A stretch of 5,632 nt of DNA from a bacterium (GTDB taxonomy: Bacteria; Electryoneota; RPQS01): assembly GCA_028711875.1 (NCBI GenBank), contig JAQTRJ010000166.1, positions 1 to 5,632 of the forward strand, given 5' to 3'. This document shows, one piece after another, positions 1 to 5,235 of the stretch. The notes below the pieces were generated by a model. The model was given only the letters and a program-made list of their open reading frames with translations, made no database searches and was not told the DNA's origin. Position 1 is the first letter of the stretch, and each line of letters starts with the position of its first letter. The position numbers and the translations under genes were made by a program.

Positions 1-401
1 CAGTTGCCGTTCACGCTGACGATCGAAGGCGCGCCGAACGCCTGAAAATAGCCGTTAGCGCCCCACATCAATACGAAATAGCCGATCACGCCGATATCCG
101 CGCCGATCGCGAACAGCTGATTGAGAATCACCGTGCCGATCGCGCCGAGTACGATCGCCTTGCGGCCGCCGATGCGGTCGGTGATCTGACCGTTGATGAA
201 TTGCCCCAGCGCGTACATCCAGAAAAAGGCCGCGCCGATCCAACCCCACTGTTCGTTCGACCAGCCGAATTCCTTCGTCAGCGTCGTCTTGCCGAATGAC
301 AGGTTGTAGCGCGTCATGTAATACGACGCGTACATGAATCCCAGCGGCAGCCACACGGTGGCGCGCACGCGGCGATAGACCGGCGTTAATTCCTGAGCCA
401 T
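1..401 (-). CDS. MFS transporter, organophosphate:phosphate antiporter (OPA)-like, N-terminal part
   Basis: Inner-membrane secondary transporter, cut off by the window edge after 133 residues. It begins with a basic N-terminus (YRRVR, residues 9-13) and a first membrane helix ending in YYMTRYN (residues 27-33). The MFS loop 2-3 motif follows as GQITDRIGGRK (residues 71-81). Further hydrophobic segments lie at about 82-100 and 103-118, and then a GANGYFQAFGAP block (114-125). The YRR start, the Arg in helix 1 and the NG-FQ-G-P block match the GlpT/UhpT/UhpC (OPA) branch, known for sugar-phosphate or glycerol-3-phosphate exchange. By alignment from memory, R31 corresponds to the phosphate-binding Arg45 of GlpT, while the position of Lys80 appears to be Gln67. 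The substrate is therefore uncertain. The ATG lies 4 nt after the lipoprotein stop, with an AAAGGA ribosome site 7 nt upstream inside that gene, indicating co-transcription. Confidence 0.85.
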   Translation of the reverse strand, partial: MAQELTPVYRRVRATVWLPLGFMYASYYMTRYNLSFGKTTLTKEFGWSNEQWGWIGAAFFWMYALGQFINGQITDRIGGRKAIVLGAIGTVILNQLFAIGADIGVIGYFVLMWGANGYFQAFGAPSIVSVNGN

Positions 402-405
402 TTTT

Positions 406-927
406 TTATCCTTTCTCGGTCTGCTGCAGCATCTCGGAAACGAAGTCCGGCAGCTCGTTGTCCGAACGCAGCGTCCACGTTCGATTGCCGACGGAACGCA
501 GCGGCTCCTTCGGCTCGGCGGTGAATTTCGCGCCGAGCGGCTGCGCCCGCAAAATCGTCACTTGACCCGCCTCGACCGGCACGTCGTCCAGCGTCCCGCC
601 CGAAGCCGGCGGGTGTTTGCGCGTCCACGCCTGAGCGACTACGCGATAGCGTCCCGGTTCCACGTCCAGTACCAGCACCGACTGCAGATCAGCCAGCGGA
701 ATTCGCCGCAGAGTTTTCGTATCGCGCCCGCCCTGCAGATGAATCAGCGCCAGCCAGTCGTCGCGTCGGAAATCCTCCATCCGATCGAATTGAACCAGCA
801 CCGCTCCCGTTCCGGGGGCAAGAATCACACCGCTGGCCGAGGGCGGAGCGGGTTTCTTGCCGCAGCCGAGCAGCGCAAACGCGCACATCAGCCCCAGCGC
901 CATATAGAATGAACCGTGAAGTCTCAT
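406..927 (-). CDS. small lipoprotein of unknown function
   Basis: A 173-residue exported lipoprotein. Residues 1-21 form a type II signal peptide: short n-region MRLHGSFY, hydrophobic core, and lipobox LLGC with the acylated Cys at 22. Residue +2 is Gly, so by the enterobacterial sorting rule it would go to the outer membrane. A Pro/Ser-rich linker (26-32) leads to an apparently beta-rich domain (about 33-135). Its segments AVLVQF, SVLVLDVEPGRYRVVAQ and VEAGQVTILRA have the look of a small beta-sandwich, reminiscent of DUF2846-type lipoprotein domains, but this is only a resemblance. I do not recognise a function. The start is supported by AAGGA 6 nt upstream, which overlaps the stop codon of a preceding short open frame. 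It ends 4 nt before the OPA transporter, so a joint role at the envelope is possible but not shown. Confidence 0.8.
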   Translation of the reverse strand: MRLHGSFYMALGLMCAFALLGCGKKPAPPSASGVILAPGTGAVLVQFDRMEDFRRDDWLALIHLQGGRDTKTLRRIPLADLQSVLVLDVEPGRYRVVAQAWTRKHPPASGGTLDDVPVEAGQVTILRAQPLGAKFTAEPKEPLRSVGNRTWTLRSDNELPDFVSEMLQQTEKG

Positions 928-936
928 GAAGGTTCC

Positions 937-1113
937 TTAGAATTTCAGGGGCAGCAGCCGTTCACGGATTCCCAGTCCGGGAACATCCAGTCCGCCGAGA
1001 AAATGATAACTCATGCTGAGGGAAACGCTGCTGAATCGGTCGAAGCGGCGCGAAACTTCCGGGTAGTCAGACAACAGGGCATGGTGATCTCTCTGGTGAA
1101 AAACTATCGTTGT
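937..1113 (-). pseudogene. possible 3' remnant of an outer-membrane beta-barrel gene
   Basis: An open frame with no convincing start; it opens after a TGA at 1114-1116, inside the end of the methyltransferase gene. Its TAA (937-939) overlaps the ribosome site of the lipoprotein gene, as at a true operon junction. From about codon 11 the translation looks protein-like. It contains SSVSLSMSYHF, with alternating small/polar and hydrophobic residues, and ends LLPLKF with a terminal Phe, as in the last strands of beta-barrel proteins. A purine-rich AGAGAG sits 6 nt before an ATG at 1080-1082, but that ATG is in another frame and reaches a stop after 23 codons. Either a gene was truncated or frameshifted here, or the open frame is chance. 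No specific family is recognised. Confidence 0.35.
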
Positions 1114-2057
1114 TCAGACTGTTGTGTGATCATTTCAGCCATGGCCCGGATGTGCCGCGAGTCGGTGCCGCAGCAGCCGCCGAGAATTTTTGTTCCGAAA
1201 CGGCGGTGAGTCTCAAGCATCTGCGCGGCGAACGTTTCCGCATCATCGCCCAGCGGCGCGGGAGCGTTGTCGAGCCGCTCGGGCGCGAGCGCGGCGGCGT
1301 TGGCCTGCAAACCGATCACGCGCGCGCGCAGTTCGGGCCGCTTAGCGATCTCGATTTCCATCGCTTCAAGAAAGAAACTCGGATGCGTGCAATTCATCAT
1401 GTAGGCGAACGGACGGGAGTGTGCCTCACGGTCGAGCCGCGCCACCGCTTCGCCGAGCGGCGTGCCGTCGAGCAGCGTGCCATCGCGGCGCAGAACGAAA
1501 CTGATAATCCCCGGACAACCGGTTTCGCTCATCGCTTCGCTGATGCCGATCGCTTCCGAGAGCGCGGGCAGCGTGCAGGCGATGAGAAAATCCGCTCCCG
1601 ACTCGGCCAGCGCGCGCAGTTGCCCGCGGTGAAAAGCGCGCGCTTCGCTTGTGGAGAGCGCGTCCTTCGGATCGTAAGCATCGCCGCGCGGGCCGATGAT
1701 CCCGCCCACGAACACGCGCGCGCCGTAGTCGCCGAGTTCGTCGCGCAGACCCGTCAGCAAGCGTACGCCGCGCGCGTTCACGTCGCGCAGGCTCGGAAGC
1801 CCGGCGGCGGCCACGCGCTCGGGATTCGCCCGCCACGTCGGCGTGAGCACGATCATCGGCAAATCAAACTCGCGGCCGATGGCGAGATACTCCCGCCACA
1901 TCTGTTCGAGCAGCGCGCGGCGATGGCGATCATAGACCCAACCCGCGTGCAGCGCGTGCGGATCGAGCGGAAAGCGGCCGTCGCGTTTCAGCCGCTCGAT
2001 CACCGCGCCTTCGGCGAGAACGACGGGGGCAGCGGCCATGAAATCGGTGAAGGTCAT
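1104..2057 (-). CDS. homocysteine S-methyltransferase family protein
   Basis: A 317-residue single-domain protein of the homocysteine S-methyltransferase (TIM-barrel, Zn-thiolate) family, the usual length for stand-alone members such as MmuM or BHMT. The three zinc-binding cysteines are in place: C223 in MMNCTHP, and C295-C296 in GGCCGTDSRHI. The N-terminal strand reads LAEGAVIERL (14-23) where classical members have a DGG-GTEL-type motif, and TPTWRAN (72-78) stands where TNTFRAN is usual. The metal and homocysteine site is thus intact, but the protein belongs to a divergent branch whose methyl donor I cannot assign; S-methylmethionine, betaine and methylated corrinoid are possibilities. It lacks the folate and cobalamin domains of MetH. 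The ATG has only a G-rich upstream site (AAGGGGGG, 10 nt away) directly behind a strong hairpin. The gene may be co-transcribed with the downstream lipoprotein. Confidence 0.9.
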   Translation of the reverse strand: MTFTDFMAAAPVVLAEGAVIERLKRDGRFPLDPHALHAGWVYDRHRRALLEQMWREYLAIGREFDLPMIVLTPTWRANPERVAAAGLPSLRDVNARGVRLLTGLRDELGDYGARVFVGGIIGPRGDAYDPKDALSTSEARAFHRGQLRALAESGADFLIACTLPALSEAIGISEAMSETGCPGIISFVLRRDGTLLDGTPLGEAVARLDREAHSRPFAYMMNCTHPSFFLEAMEIEIAKRPELRARVIGLQANAAALAPERLDNAPAPLGDDAETFAAQMLETHRRFGTKILGGCCGTDSRHIRAMAEMITQQSEQR

Positions 2058-2078
2058 ATCGTTGTGACCCCCCTTCTA

Positions 2079-2103
2079 TTCCCCCCTTTTTCAAAGGGGG
2101 GAA
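2079..2103. repeat. perfect 11-bp stem-loop of the C6/G6 hairpin family
   Basis: Arms TTCCCCCCTTT (2079-2089) and AAAGGGGGGAA (2093-2103) pair perfectly around a 3-nt loop. In the methyltransferase transcript the hairpin ends 3 nt before the AAGGGGGG that serves as its ribosome site. The CCCCCCUU of its first arm could pair with that site instead, so it may affect translation. No U-run follows in either direction, so it is not a classical intrinsic terminator. Confidence 0.75.
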
Positions 2104-2163
2104 AGCTGAAGGATAAAGTTTTTTTTCCTCCCCCCTTGGCATAAGGTGGGACGGTGGGGGATC

Positions 2164-2258
2164 ATGGCGCACGGCAGTGCAGCGCTACGAATTCCGGGCA
2201 CGCGGGGACGCGAGCCTCGGCGGTCAATGGCGCACAGCAGTGCAGCGCCACGAATTCC
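2164..2258. repeat. pair of 32-bp direct repeats spaced 63 bp
   Basis: Copies at 2164-2195 and 2227-2258 match at 30 of 32 positions. Both begin ATGGCGCA and end ACGAATTCC. The spacing of 63 bp is a multiple of three. On the minus strand the repeat therefore reads as a repeated peptide (EFVALHC-AP) in one frame, but no good ribosome site supports translation. Confidence 0.85.
2191..2222. repeat. dispersed 32-bp repeat, left copy
   Basis: The sequence begins ATTCCGGGCACGCGGGGACG. It matches 5236-5267 at 30 of 32 positions in the same orientation. The two copies flank the dehydrogenase and oxidoreductase genes. Confidence 0.85.
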
Positions 2259-2260
2259 AG

Positions 2261-2333
2261 ATTCTGGACGCCCGCGCTTTTCATATCAATAGCCCCCATG
2301 CTCCGGCGGGTGGGATCGCGCGGTGTCCAGAAT
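2261..2333. repeat. 73-bp imperfect inverted repeat
   Basis: Arms ATTCTGGAC (2261-2269) and GTCCAGAAT (2325-2333) are perfect complements. After a G-U pair, a C-G pair and a one-base bulge, the stem continues with CGCGC (2273-2277) against GCGCG (2318-2322). The loop is about 40 nt. It could be a structured RNA element or a small repetitive element; there is no transposase nearby. Confidence 0.65.
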
Positions 2334-2358
2334 GACAATCCTCTTCAGAAACTCCCCC

Positions 2359-2403
2359 CTTTGTTCCCCCCACAAAGTGGGGGGAACAAAGACTCCCCAC
2401 TTT
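2359..2403. repeat. perfect 15-bp hairpin overlapping an alternative 9-bp hairpin
   Basis: CTTTGTTCCCCCCAC (2359-2373) and its exact complement (2377-2391) enclose an AAA loop. A second hairpin, AAAGTGGGG (2374-2382) with CCCCACTTT (2395-2403), uses bases of the first stem, so the two exclude each other. It lies 28 bp past the dehydrogenase stop codon. Confidence 0.8.
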
Positions 2404-2405
2404 AA

Positions 2406-2430
2406 TTCCCTTCTTTTTCAAAGGGAGGAA
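2406..2430. repeat. degenerate copy of the C6/G6 hairpin after the dehydrogenase gene
   Basis: It has the same length and TTC loop as the hairpin at 2079-2103: TTCCCTTCTTT, a 3-nt loop, then AAAGGGAGGAA. The stem has one mismatch and two positions that would be G-T/G-U pairs. It starts 1 nt after the dehydrogenase stop codon and could help stabilise or end that transcript, though no U-run follows. Confidence 0.6.
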
Positions 2431-2431
2431 A

Positions 2432-3433
2432 TCAACTCGACACACGGACGACGCCGGTGCCGACGAACTCGCCGCGCTTGAGAGAGAGCAGATGGCCGTT
2501 CAAATCATCGAAATCGAAGAGCACGACGTCGGGCTGCAATTTCATCCCGGCGGCAAGGGCAAGAAGATCACGAACGTCAGCGCGGGTCGAGTTGGCCACG
2601 CTGCGAATCACGCGCTCGCCCCACAGAAGTTCATAGGGAAACTCGGGAATCGGCGACATGTGAATGCCCGCGCACGAGACCACACCCCCCTTGCGCAGAT
2701 GGATCAACGCGCGCGGCACAAGGTCTCCCGACGGAGCGAACAGAATAACCGCATCGAGCAGCGCGGGCGGAGTGTCGTCCGGCCCGCCGGCCCAGACCGC
2801 GCCGAGTTTCCGCGCGTGGTCTTGTCCGGCCTTCCCGCGCGTGATGACACAACATTCGTGGCCGAGATGACGGGCGATCTGAAGGGTCACATGCGCGCTC
2901 GAACCGAATCCATAGAGACCGAGCTTCCCGCCGGGCGGCAGATCGGCCAGACGGAGCGCGCGATAGCCGATCACTCCGCCGCAGAGCAGCGGCGCGGCAT
3001 GGATTTCGTCGTAGCCGTCGGGAATGGGATAGACGAACTCCGCCTTAGCGATCATGTACTCCGCGTAGCCGCCGTCCACGTGCTGGCCGGTGAATTTTCC
3101 GTCGTCGCAGAGATTTTCGCGATTCGCTTGACAATAGGAACACACTCCGCAGGTCGAAGCCAGCCACGGCACACCGACGCGCGCGCCGACGGCCGGACTC
3201 GCAACGCCTGCGCCCGCGCGATCCACGATGCCCACCACTTGATGACCGGGCGTGATCGGCAGTTTCGGATGCGGAATCTCCCCTTCGACGGTGTGCAGAT
3301 CGGTGCGGCACATCGCGCAGACGAGAACGCGGAGCCGCACTTCGCCCGCGCGCGGTTCGGGCACGGGCCGCTCGACCCGCTTCAGCGGCTTAGTCTCGAT
3401 CGGCGCGGGCTGTGCAAGAATCCAGGCGTACAT
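2432..3433 (-). CDS. zinc-dependent alcohol dehydrogenase, AdhA-like
   Basis: A medium-chain, NAD(P)-dependent dehydrogenase of 333 residues, typical for the family, oxidising alcohols or reducing aldehydes in the cytoplasm. The catalytic zinc ligands are visible: C42 in CRTDLH, H64 in TPGHQVVG and C151 in PLLCGG. The structural zinc site has C95, C98, C101 and C109 (CGVCSYC...LC). The Rossmann motif YGFGSSAH (174-181) follows. PLLCGGVIGYRAL and LGLYGFGSSAH closely resemble the mycobacterial AdhA / zinc-binding alcohol dehydrogenase family 2 group. The usual GHE is GHQ here (Q65). The second Rossmann strand ends in ITR rather than an acidic residue, leaving NAD versus NADP open. I chose the ATG giving MYAWIL, as in relatives. 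An in-frame TTG 9 nt upstream (3440-3442) is possible and a stop lies just beyond it; neither has a good ribosome site. It is divergent from the FAD oxidoreductase. Confidence 0.92.
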   Translation of the reverse strand: MYAWILAQPAPIETKPLKRVERPVPEPRAGEVRLRVLVCAMCRTDLHTVEGEIPHPKLPITPGHQVVGIVDRAGAGVASPAVGARVGVPWLASTCGVCSYCQANRENLCDDGKFTGQHVDGGYAEYMIAKAEFVYPIPDGYDEIHAAPLLCGGVIGYRALRLADLPPGGKLGLYGFGSSAHVTLQIARHLGHECCVITRGKAGQDHARKLGAVWAGGPDDTPPALLDAVILFAPSGDLVPRALIHLRKGGVVSCAGIHMSPIPEFPYELLWGERVIRSVANSTRADVRDLLALAAGMKLQPDVVLFDFDDLNGHLLSLKRGEFVGTGVVRVSS

Positions 3434-3507
3434 GGAGGACAAGAGCCGACGTTATCCTGAAACGGAATCGTTTGCGAAGGTTCCGGCCGGGTTACGCGCG
3501 GAGAAGG

Positions 3508-3527
3508 GGCGACTCTGGAGAGTCACC
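3508..3527. promoter_or_regulatory. inverted repeat in the dehydrogenase leader
   Basis: GACTCT (3511-3516) and AGAGTC (3519-3524) form a perfect palindrome around GG. In the minus-strand transcript a G-U pair and two G-C pairs extend the stem to 9 bp, whereas the plus-strand version has a mismatch there. It lies about 75 nt upstream of the dehydrogenase start, so it may be a leader hairpin or an operator. Confidence 0.4.
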
Positions 3528-3581
3528 GCCGGGACGTTGGTCTGCGCTGAACTCGGCTCGGCGGGTCTTGAGGAAAGCTGC

Positions 3582-3609
3582 TTGCAAGAGCAGGATTTTC
3601 TCGTATATT
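3582..3609 (+). promoter_or_regulatory. sigma-70-like promoter for the FAD oxidoreductase gene
   Basis: TTGCAA (3582-3587) and TATATT (3604-3609) are separated by 16 bp, in an AT-rich island within GC-rich DNA. Transcription would start near 3616, giving a leader of about 65 nt. A weaker -10-like TACAAT lies at 3628-3633. Confidence 0.5.
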
Positions 3610-3632
3610 ACTAATGTAGAAAAGTTTTACAA
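3605..3632 (-). promoter_or_regulatory. possible divergent promoter for the dehydrogenase gene
   Basis: On the minus strand TTGTAA (3632-3627) and TAATAT (3610-3605) are 16 bp apart, each matching 4 of 6 consensus bases. The -10 box overlaps that of the plus-strand promoter almost exactly, so the two would compete for polymerase. The leader to the dehydrogenase would be about 165 nt. Confidence 0.35.
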
Positions 3633-3640
3633 TATCGCAA

Positions 3641-3657
3641 ACGAGTCCTGAACGAGT
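3641..3657. promoter_or_regulatory. ACGAGT direct repeat, 11-bp spacing
   Basis: ACGAGT occurs at 3641-3646 and 3652-3657, about one helical turn apart, just downstream of the likely transcription start of the oxidoreductase gene. This could be a regulator site, but the motif is short and chance is possible. Confidence 0.25.
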
Positions 3658-3666
3658 GTGGTTTGG

Positions 3667-3672
3667 AGGAGG
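3667..3672 (+). promoter_or_regulatory. strong ribosome binding site that sets the oxidoreductase start
   Basis: A perfect AGGAGG within GGAGGAGGAG lies 7 nt before the TTG at 3680. It makes that TTG the likely start rather than the in-frame GTG at 3656, which has no such site and would place the ribosome site inside the coding region. Confidence 0.75.
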
Positions 3673-3679
3673 AGTCCGC

Positions 3680-5191
3680 TTGAGCAAGGGAGACACCACT
3701 CCGGAGGAGAGTCCGCGTGACCCCGGCGGCCTGCACGAGCCGCTCTTGGAAGGCGCGCCGGGACGGCTGAATCCCAGCCCGGCGGAGCGGTATAATCTGG
3801 TGGTTCTGGGCGGTGGGCCGGTGGGACTGGCCATCGCCGCCAATGCCGCCGCGCTGGGAGCAAAGGTCGCGATCGTCGAGAAAGGACGACTCGGGGAGAT
3901 CAACTTCCGCGCCGGTTCAGCTCCCGTGCTGGCGTTGGCGCGGGCGGCACGGGCGATCTGTGAAGTGAAGCGCGCGGCGGATTTCGGCCTGCGGATCGGC
4001 GCAGACGCGACGGCGGATTTCGCGGCGGTCCTGCGCTACGTCCGCGAACAGGCCCAAACGATTTCCGAACGCAACGGGCCGGACGCGATGCGGAAACGGG
4101 GGATTGACGTCTTCGAAGGCGAAGGACGGTTTCTGGCGCGGACGCATATTCAAGTAGGCGATAAGATTCTGGAATTTTCGCGGGCGGTGATCGCCACCGG
4201 ATCGCGGTCGTTCATTCCCGAAATCCCGGGATTGGCGGAATCCGGCTATCTGACCGGTGAAACGACGCTGGAGCTGGAGCGGCCACCTAGGCGACTGGCC
4301 ATTGTGGGGGCGGGACCCATGGGCTGCGAACTGGCGCAGGCGTTTGCGCGGCTGGGAACTCAGGTCTGCGTCTATGAGCGGGAAGCGCGCATTCTGCCCC
4401 GGATGGACGCCGACGCCGCCGCGCTGATTCAGACGGCGCTCGAGCGTGACGGCGTGCGCTTCCGGCTAAATCACGGAGCTCTGCGGATCAGCCGCGCGGG
4501 CGAAGAACGCACGATCGAGTCGGACGGGGGAACGATCCGAGAGTCCTGCGATCAGATTCTGGTGACGGCGGGGCGAATTCCCACTTCCACCGACCTGAAC
4601 CTGCCGGCGGCGGCAATTCGCTTCGACGAAAGCGGCGTCTGGGTGAACAGTTTCTTGCGCACGACCAATCCCAGGGTGTTCGCGGCGGGCAACGTTTGCG
4701 CGCGCTATCCATTCGGACACGCGGCGGACGCGCTGGCGCGCGTCGTAGTCGCCAACGCGCTGTTCTATGGGAGCGCGCGGGTCGCGGGGCTACGGCTGCC
4801 CCAGTGCGTGTTCACCCGTCCCGAACTGGCCTGCATCGGCGCCGATCAGAAAACGGCGGAGCGGAAGCACTTCGCCGCGATTCGGTTCGCGCTCGATTCG
4901 CTCGAGCGCACGCTGGTTGAGCACTCGGGCGGCGGGCTGCTCACGCTTTACTATGACCGGCATCGCGCGATTCGCGGAGCGGTGATCGTGGCCGATCACG
5001 CGTCGGAGCTGATCGGGCAGATCGTGATGGCCATGAATCGCGGCGGGCGCGTGAATTCGCTGGCGGGCGATTCCCATATTCATCCGACGGTCAGTGAGAT
5101 TTTTCAAGCGGCCGGGGACGGCTACCGCCGCAGCCTGATTACGCCGTTCATGGCGAGATTCCTGCGCTGGCTGCTGACGCTGCGAAGGTAG
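3680..5191 (+). CDS. FAD-dependent pyridine nucleotide-disulfide oxidoreductase-like protein lacking the redox cysteines
   Basis: 503 residues from the TTG start, 511 from GTG 3656. A polar, proline-rich extension (1-37) precedes the FAD-binding Rossmann motif VVLGGGPVGL (41-50) with E67 ending strand 2. The NAD(P) motif is GAGPMGCE (210-217), with an acidic E233 suggesting NAD. The second FAD motif reads FAAGNV (334-339), with Asn in place of the usual Asp. The C-terminal dimerisation domain carries HPTVSE (468-473), the His-Glu dyad of glutathione/lipoamide reductases. The overall layout, including NPSPAERYNLVV and the basic-hydrophobic tail (486-503), fits the mercuric reductase-like family. 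The segment that should hold the CxxxxC disulfide instead reads GEINFRAGSAPVLAL (72-86), so both cysteines (N75, S80) and the following PSK lysine (L84) are lost. Disulfide reduction is therefore unlikely; it may be a transhydrogenase, oxidase or diaphorase. The substrate is unknown. Confidence 0.93.
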   Translation: MSKGDTTPEESPRDPGGLHEPLLEGAPGRLNPSPAERYNLVVLGGGPVGLAIAANAAALGAKVAIVEKGRLGEINFRAGSAPVLALARAARAICEVKRAADFGLRIGADATADFAAVLRYVREQAQTISERNGPDAMRKRGIDVFEGEGRFLARTHIQVGDKILEFSRAVIATGSRSFIPEIPGLAESGYLTGETTLELERPPRRLAIVGAGPMGCELAQAFARLGTQVCVYEREARILPRMDADAAALIQTALERDGVRFRLNHGALRISRAGEERTIESDGGTIRESCDQILVTAGRIPTSTDLNLPAAAIRFDESGVWVNSFLRTTNPRVFAAGNVCARYPFGHAADALARVVVANALFYGSARVAGLRLPQCVFTRPELACIGADQKTAERKHFAAIRFALDSLERTLVEHSGGGLLTLYYDRHRAIRGAVIVADHASELIGQIVMAMNRGGRVNSLAGDSHIHPTVSEIFQAAGDGYRRSLITPFMARFLRWLLTLRR

Positions 5192-5200
5192 GGGAAAAGG

Positions 5201-5232
5201 CTGAAATACCGAAATTCTGAAACGCTGAAAGC
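5201..5232. repeat. four tandem octamers
   Basis: The units CTGAAATA, CCGAAATT, CTGAAACG and CTGAAAGC follow one another without gaps. They share the pattern C-T/C-GAAA plus two variable bases. The block begins 9 nt past the oxidoreductase stop codon. Confidence 0.7.
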
Positions 5233-5235
5233 GGG

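Larger units (their letters stand above)
2058..2431. other. repeat-rich intergenic region
   Basis: This 374-bp gap between the methyltransferase and dehydrogenase genes holds no convincing gene. It is a mosaic of repeats listed separately: three C6/G6-type hairpins, a direct-repeat pair with 63-bp spacing, one copy of a 32-bp repeat found again beyond the oxidoreductase gene, and a 73-bp inverted repeat. The octamer CCCCCCTT occurs four times on the plus strand (2068, 2081, 2130, 2354). A minus-strand frame, 2338-2162, is open for 58 codons from a TTG, but it lies wholly in repeat sequence. Confidence 0.8.

Noticed and set aside
2068..2137. G-quadruplex
   Set aside because: Fewer than four G-runs lie within short loop distance on one strand; the runs fit hairpin pairing better.
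2079..2137. Intrinsic terminator made of the 2079 hairpin and the T-run at 2119-2126
   Set aside because: On the plus strand the T-run lies 15 nt after the stem instead of directly behind it, and no plus-strand gene ends here.
1110..2144. Plus-strand frame of about 344 codons
   Set aside because: It mirrors the methyltransferase gene on the opposite strand, which has clear zinc motifs; the antisense product is His/Arg-rich without domains.
2492..3460. Plus-strand frame of about 322 codons
   Set aside because: It is the antisense shadow of the alcohol dehydrogenase, whose two zinc sites are intact.
3680..5191. Naming the oxidoreductase merA or lpdA
   Set aside because: The catalytic cysteines needed for mercuric or lipoamide reduction are absent, and no mer or dehydrogenase-complex genes are adjacent.
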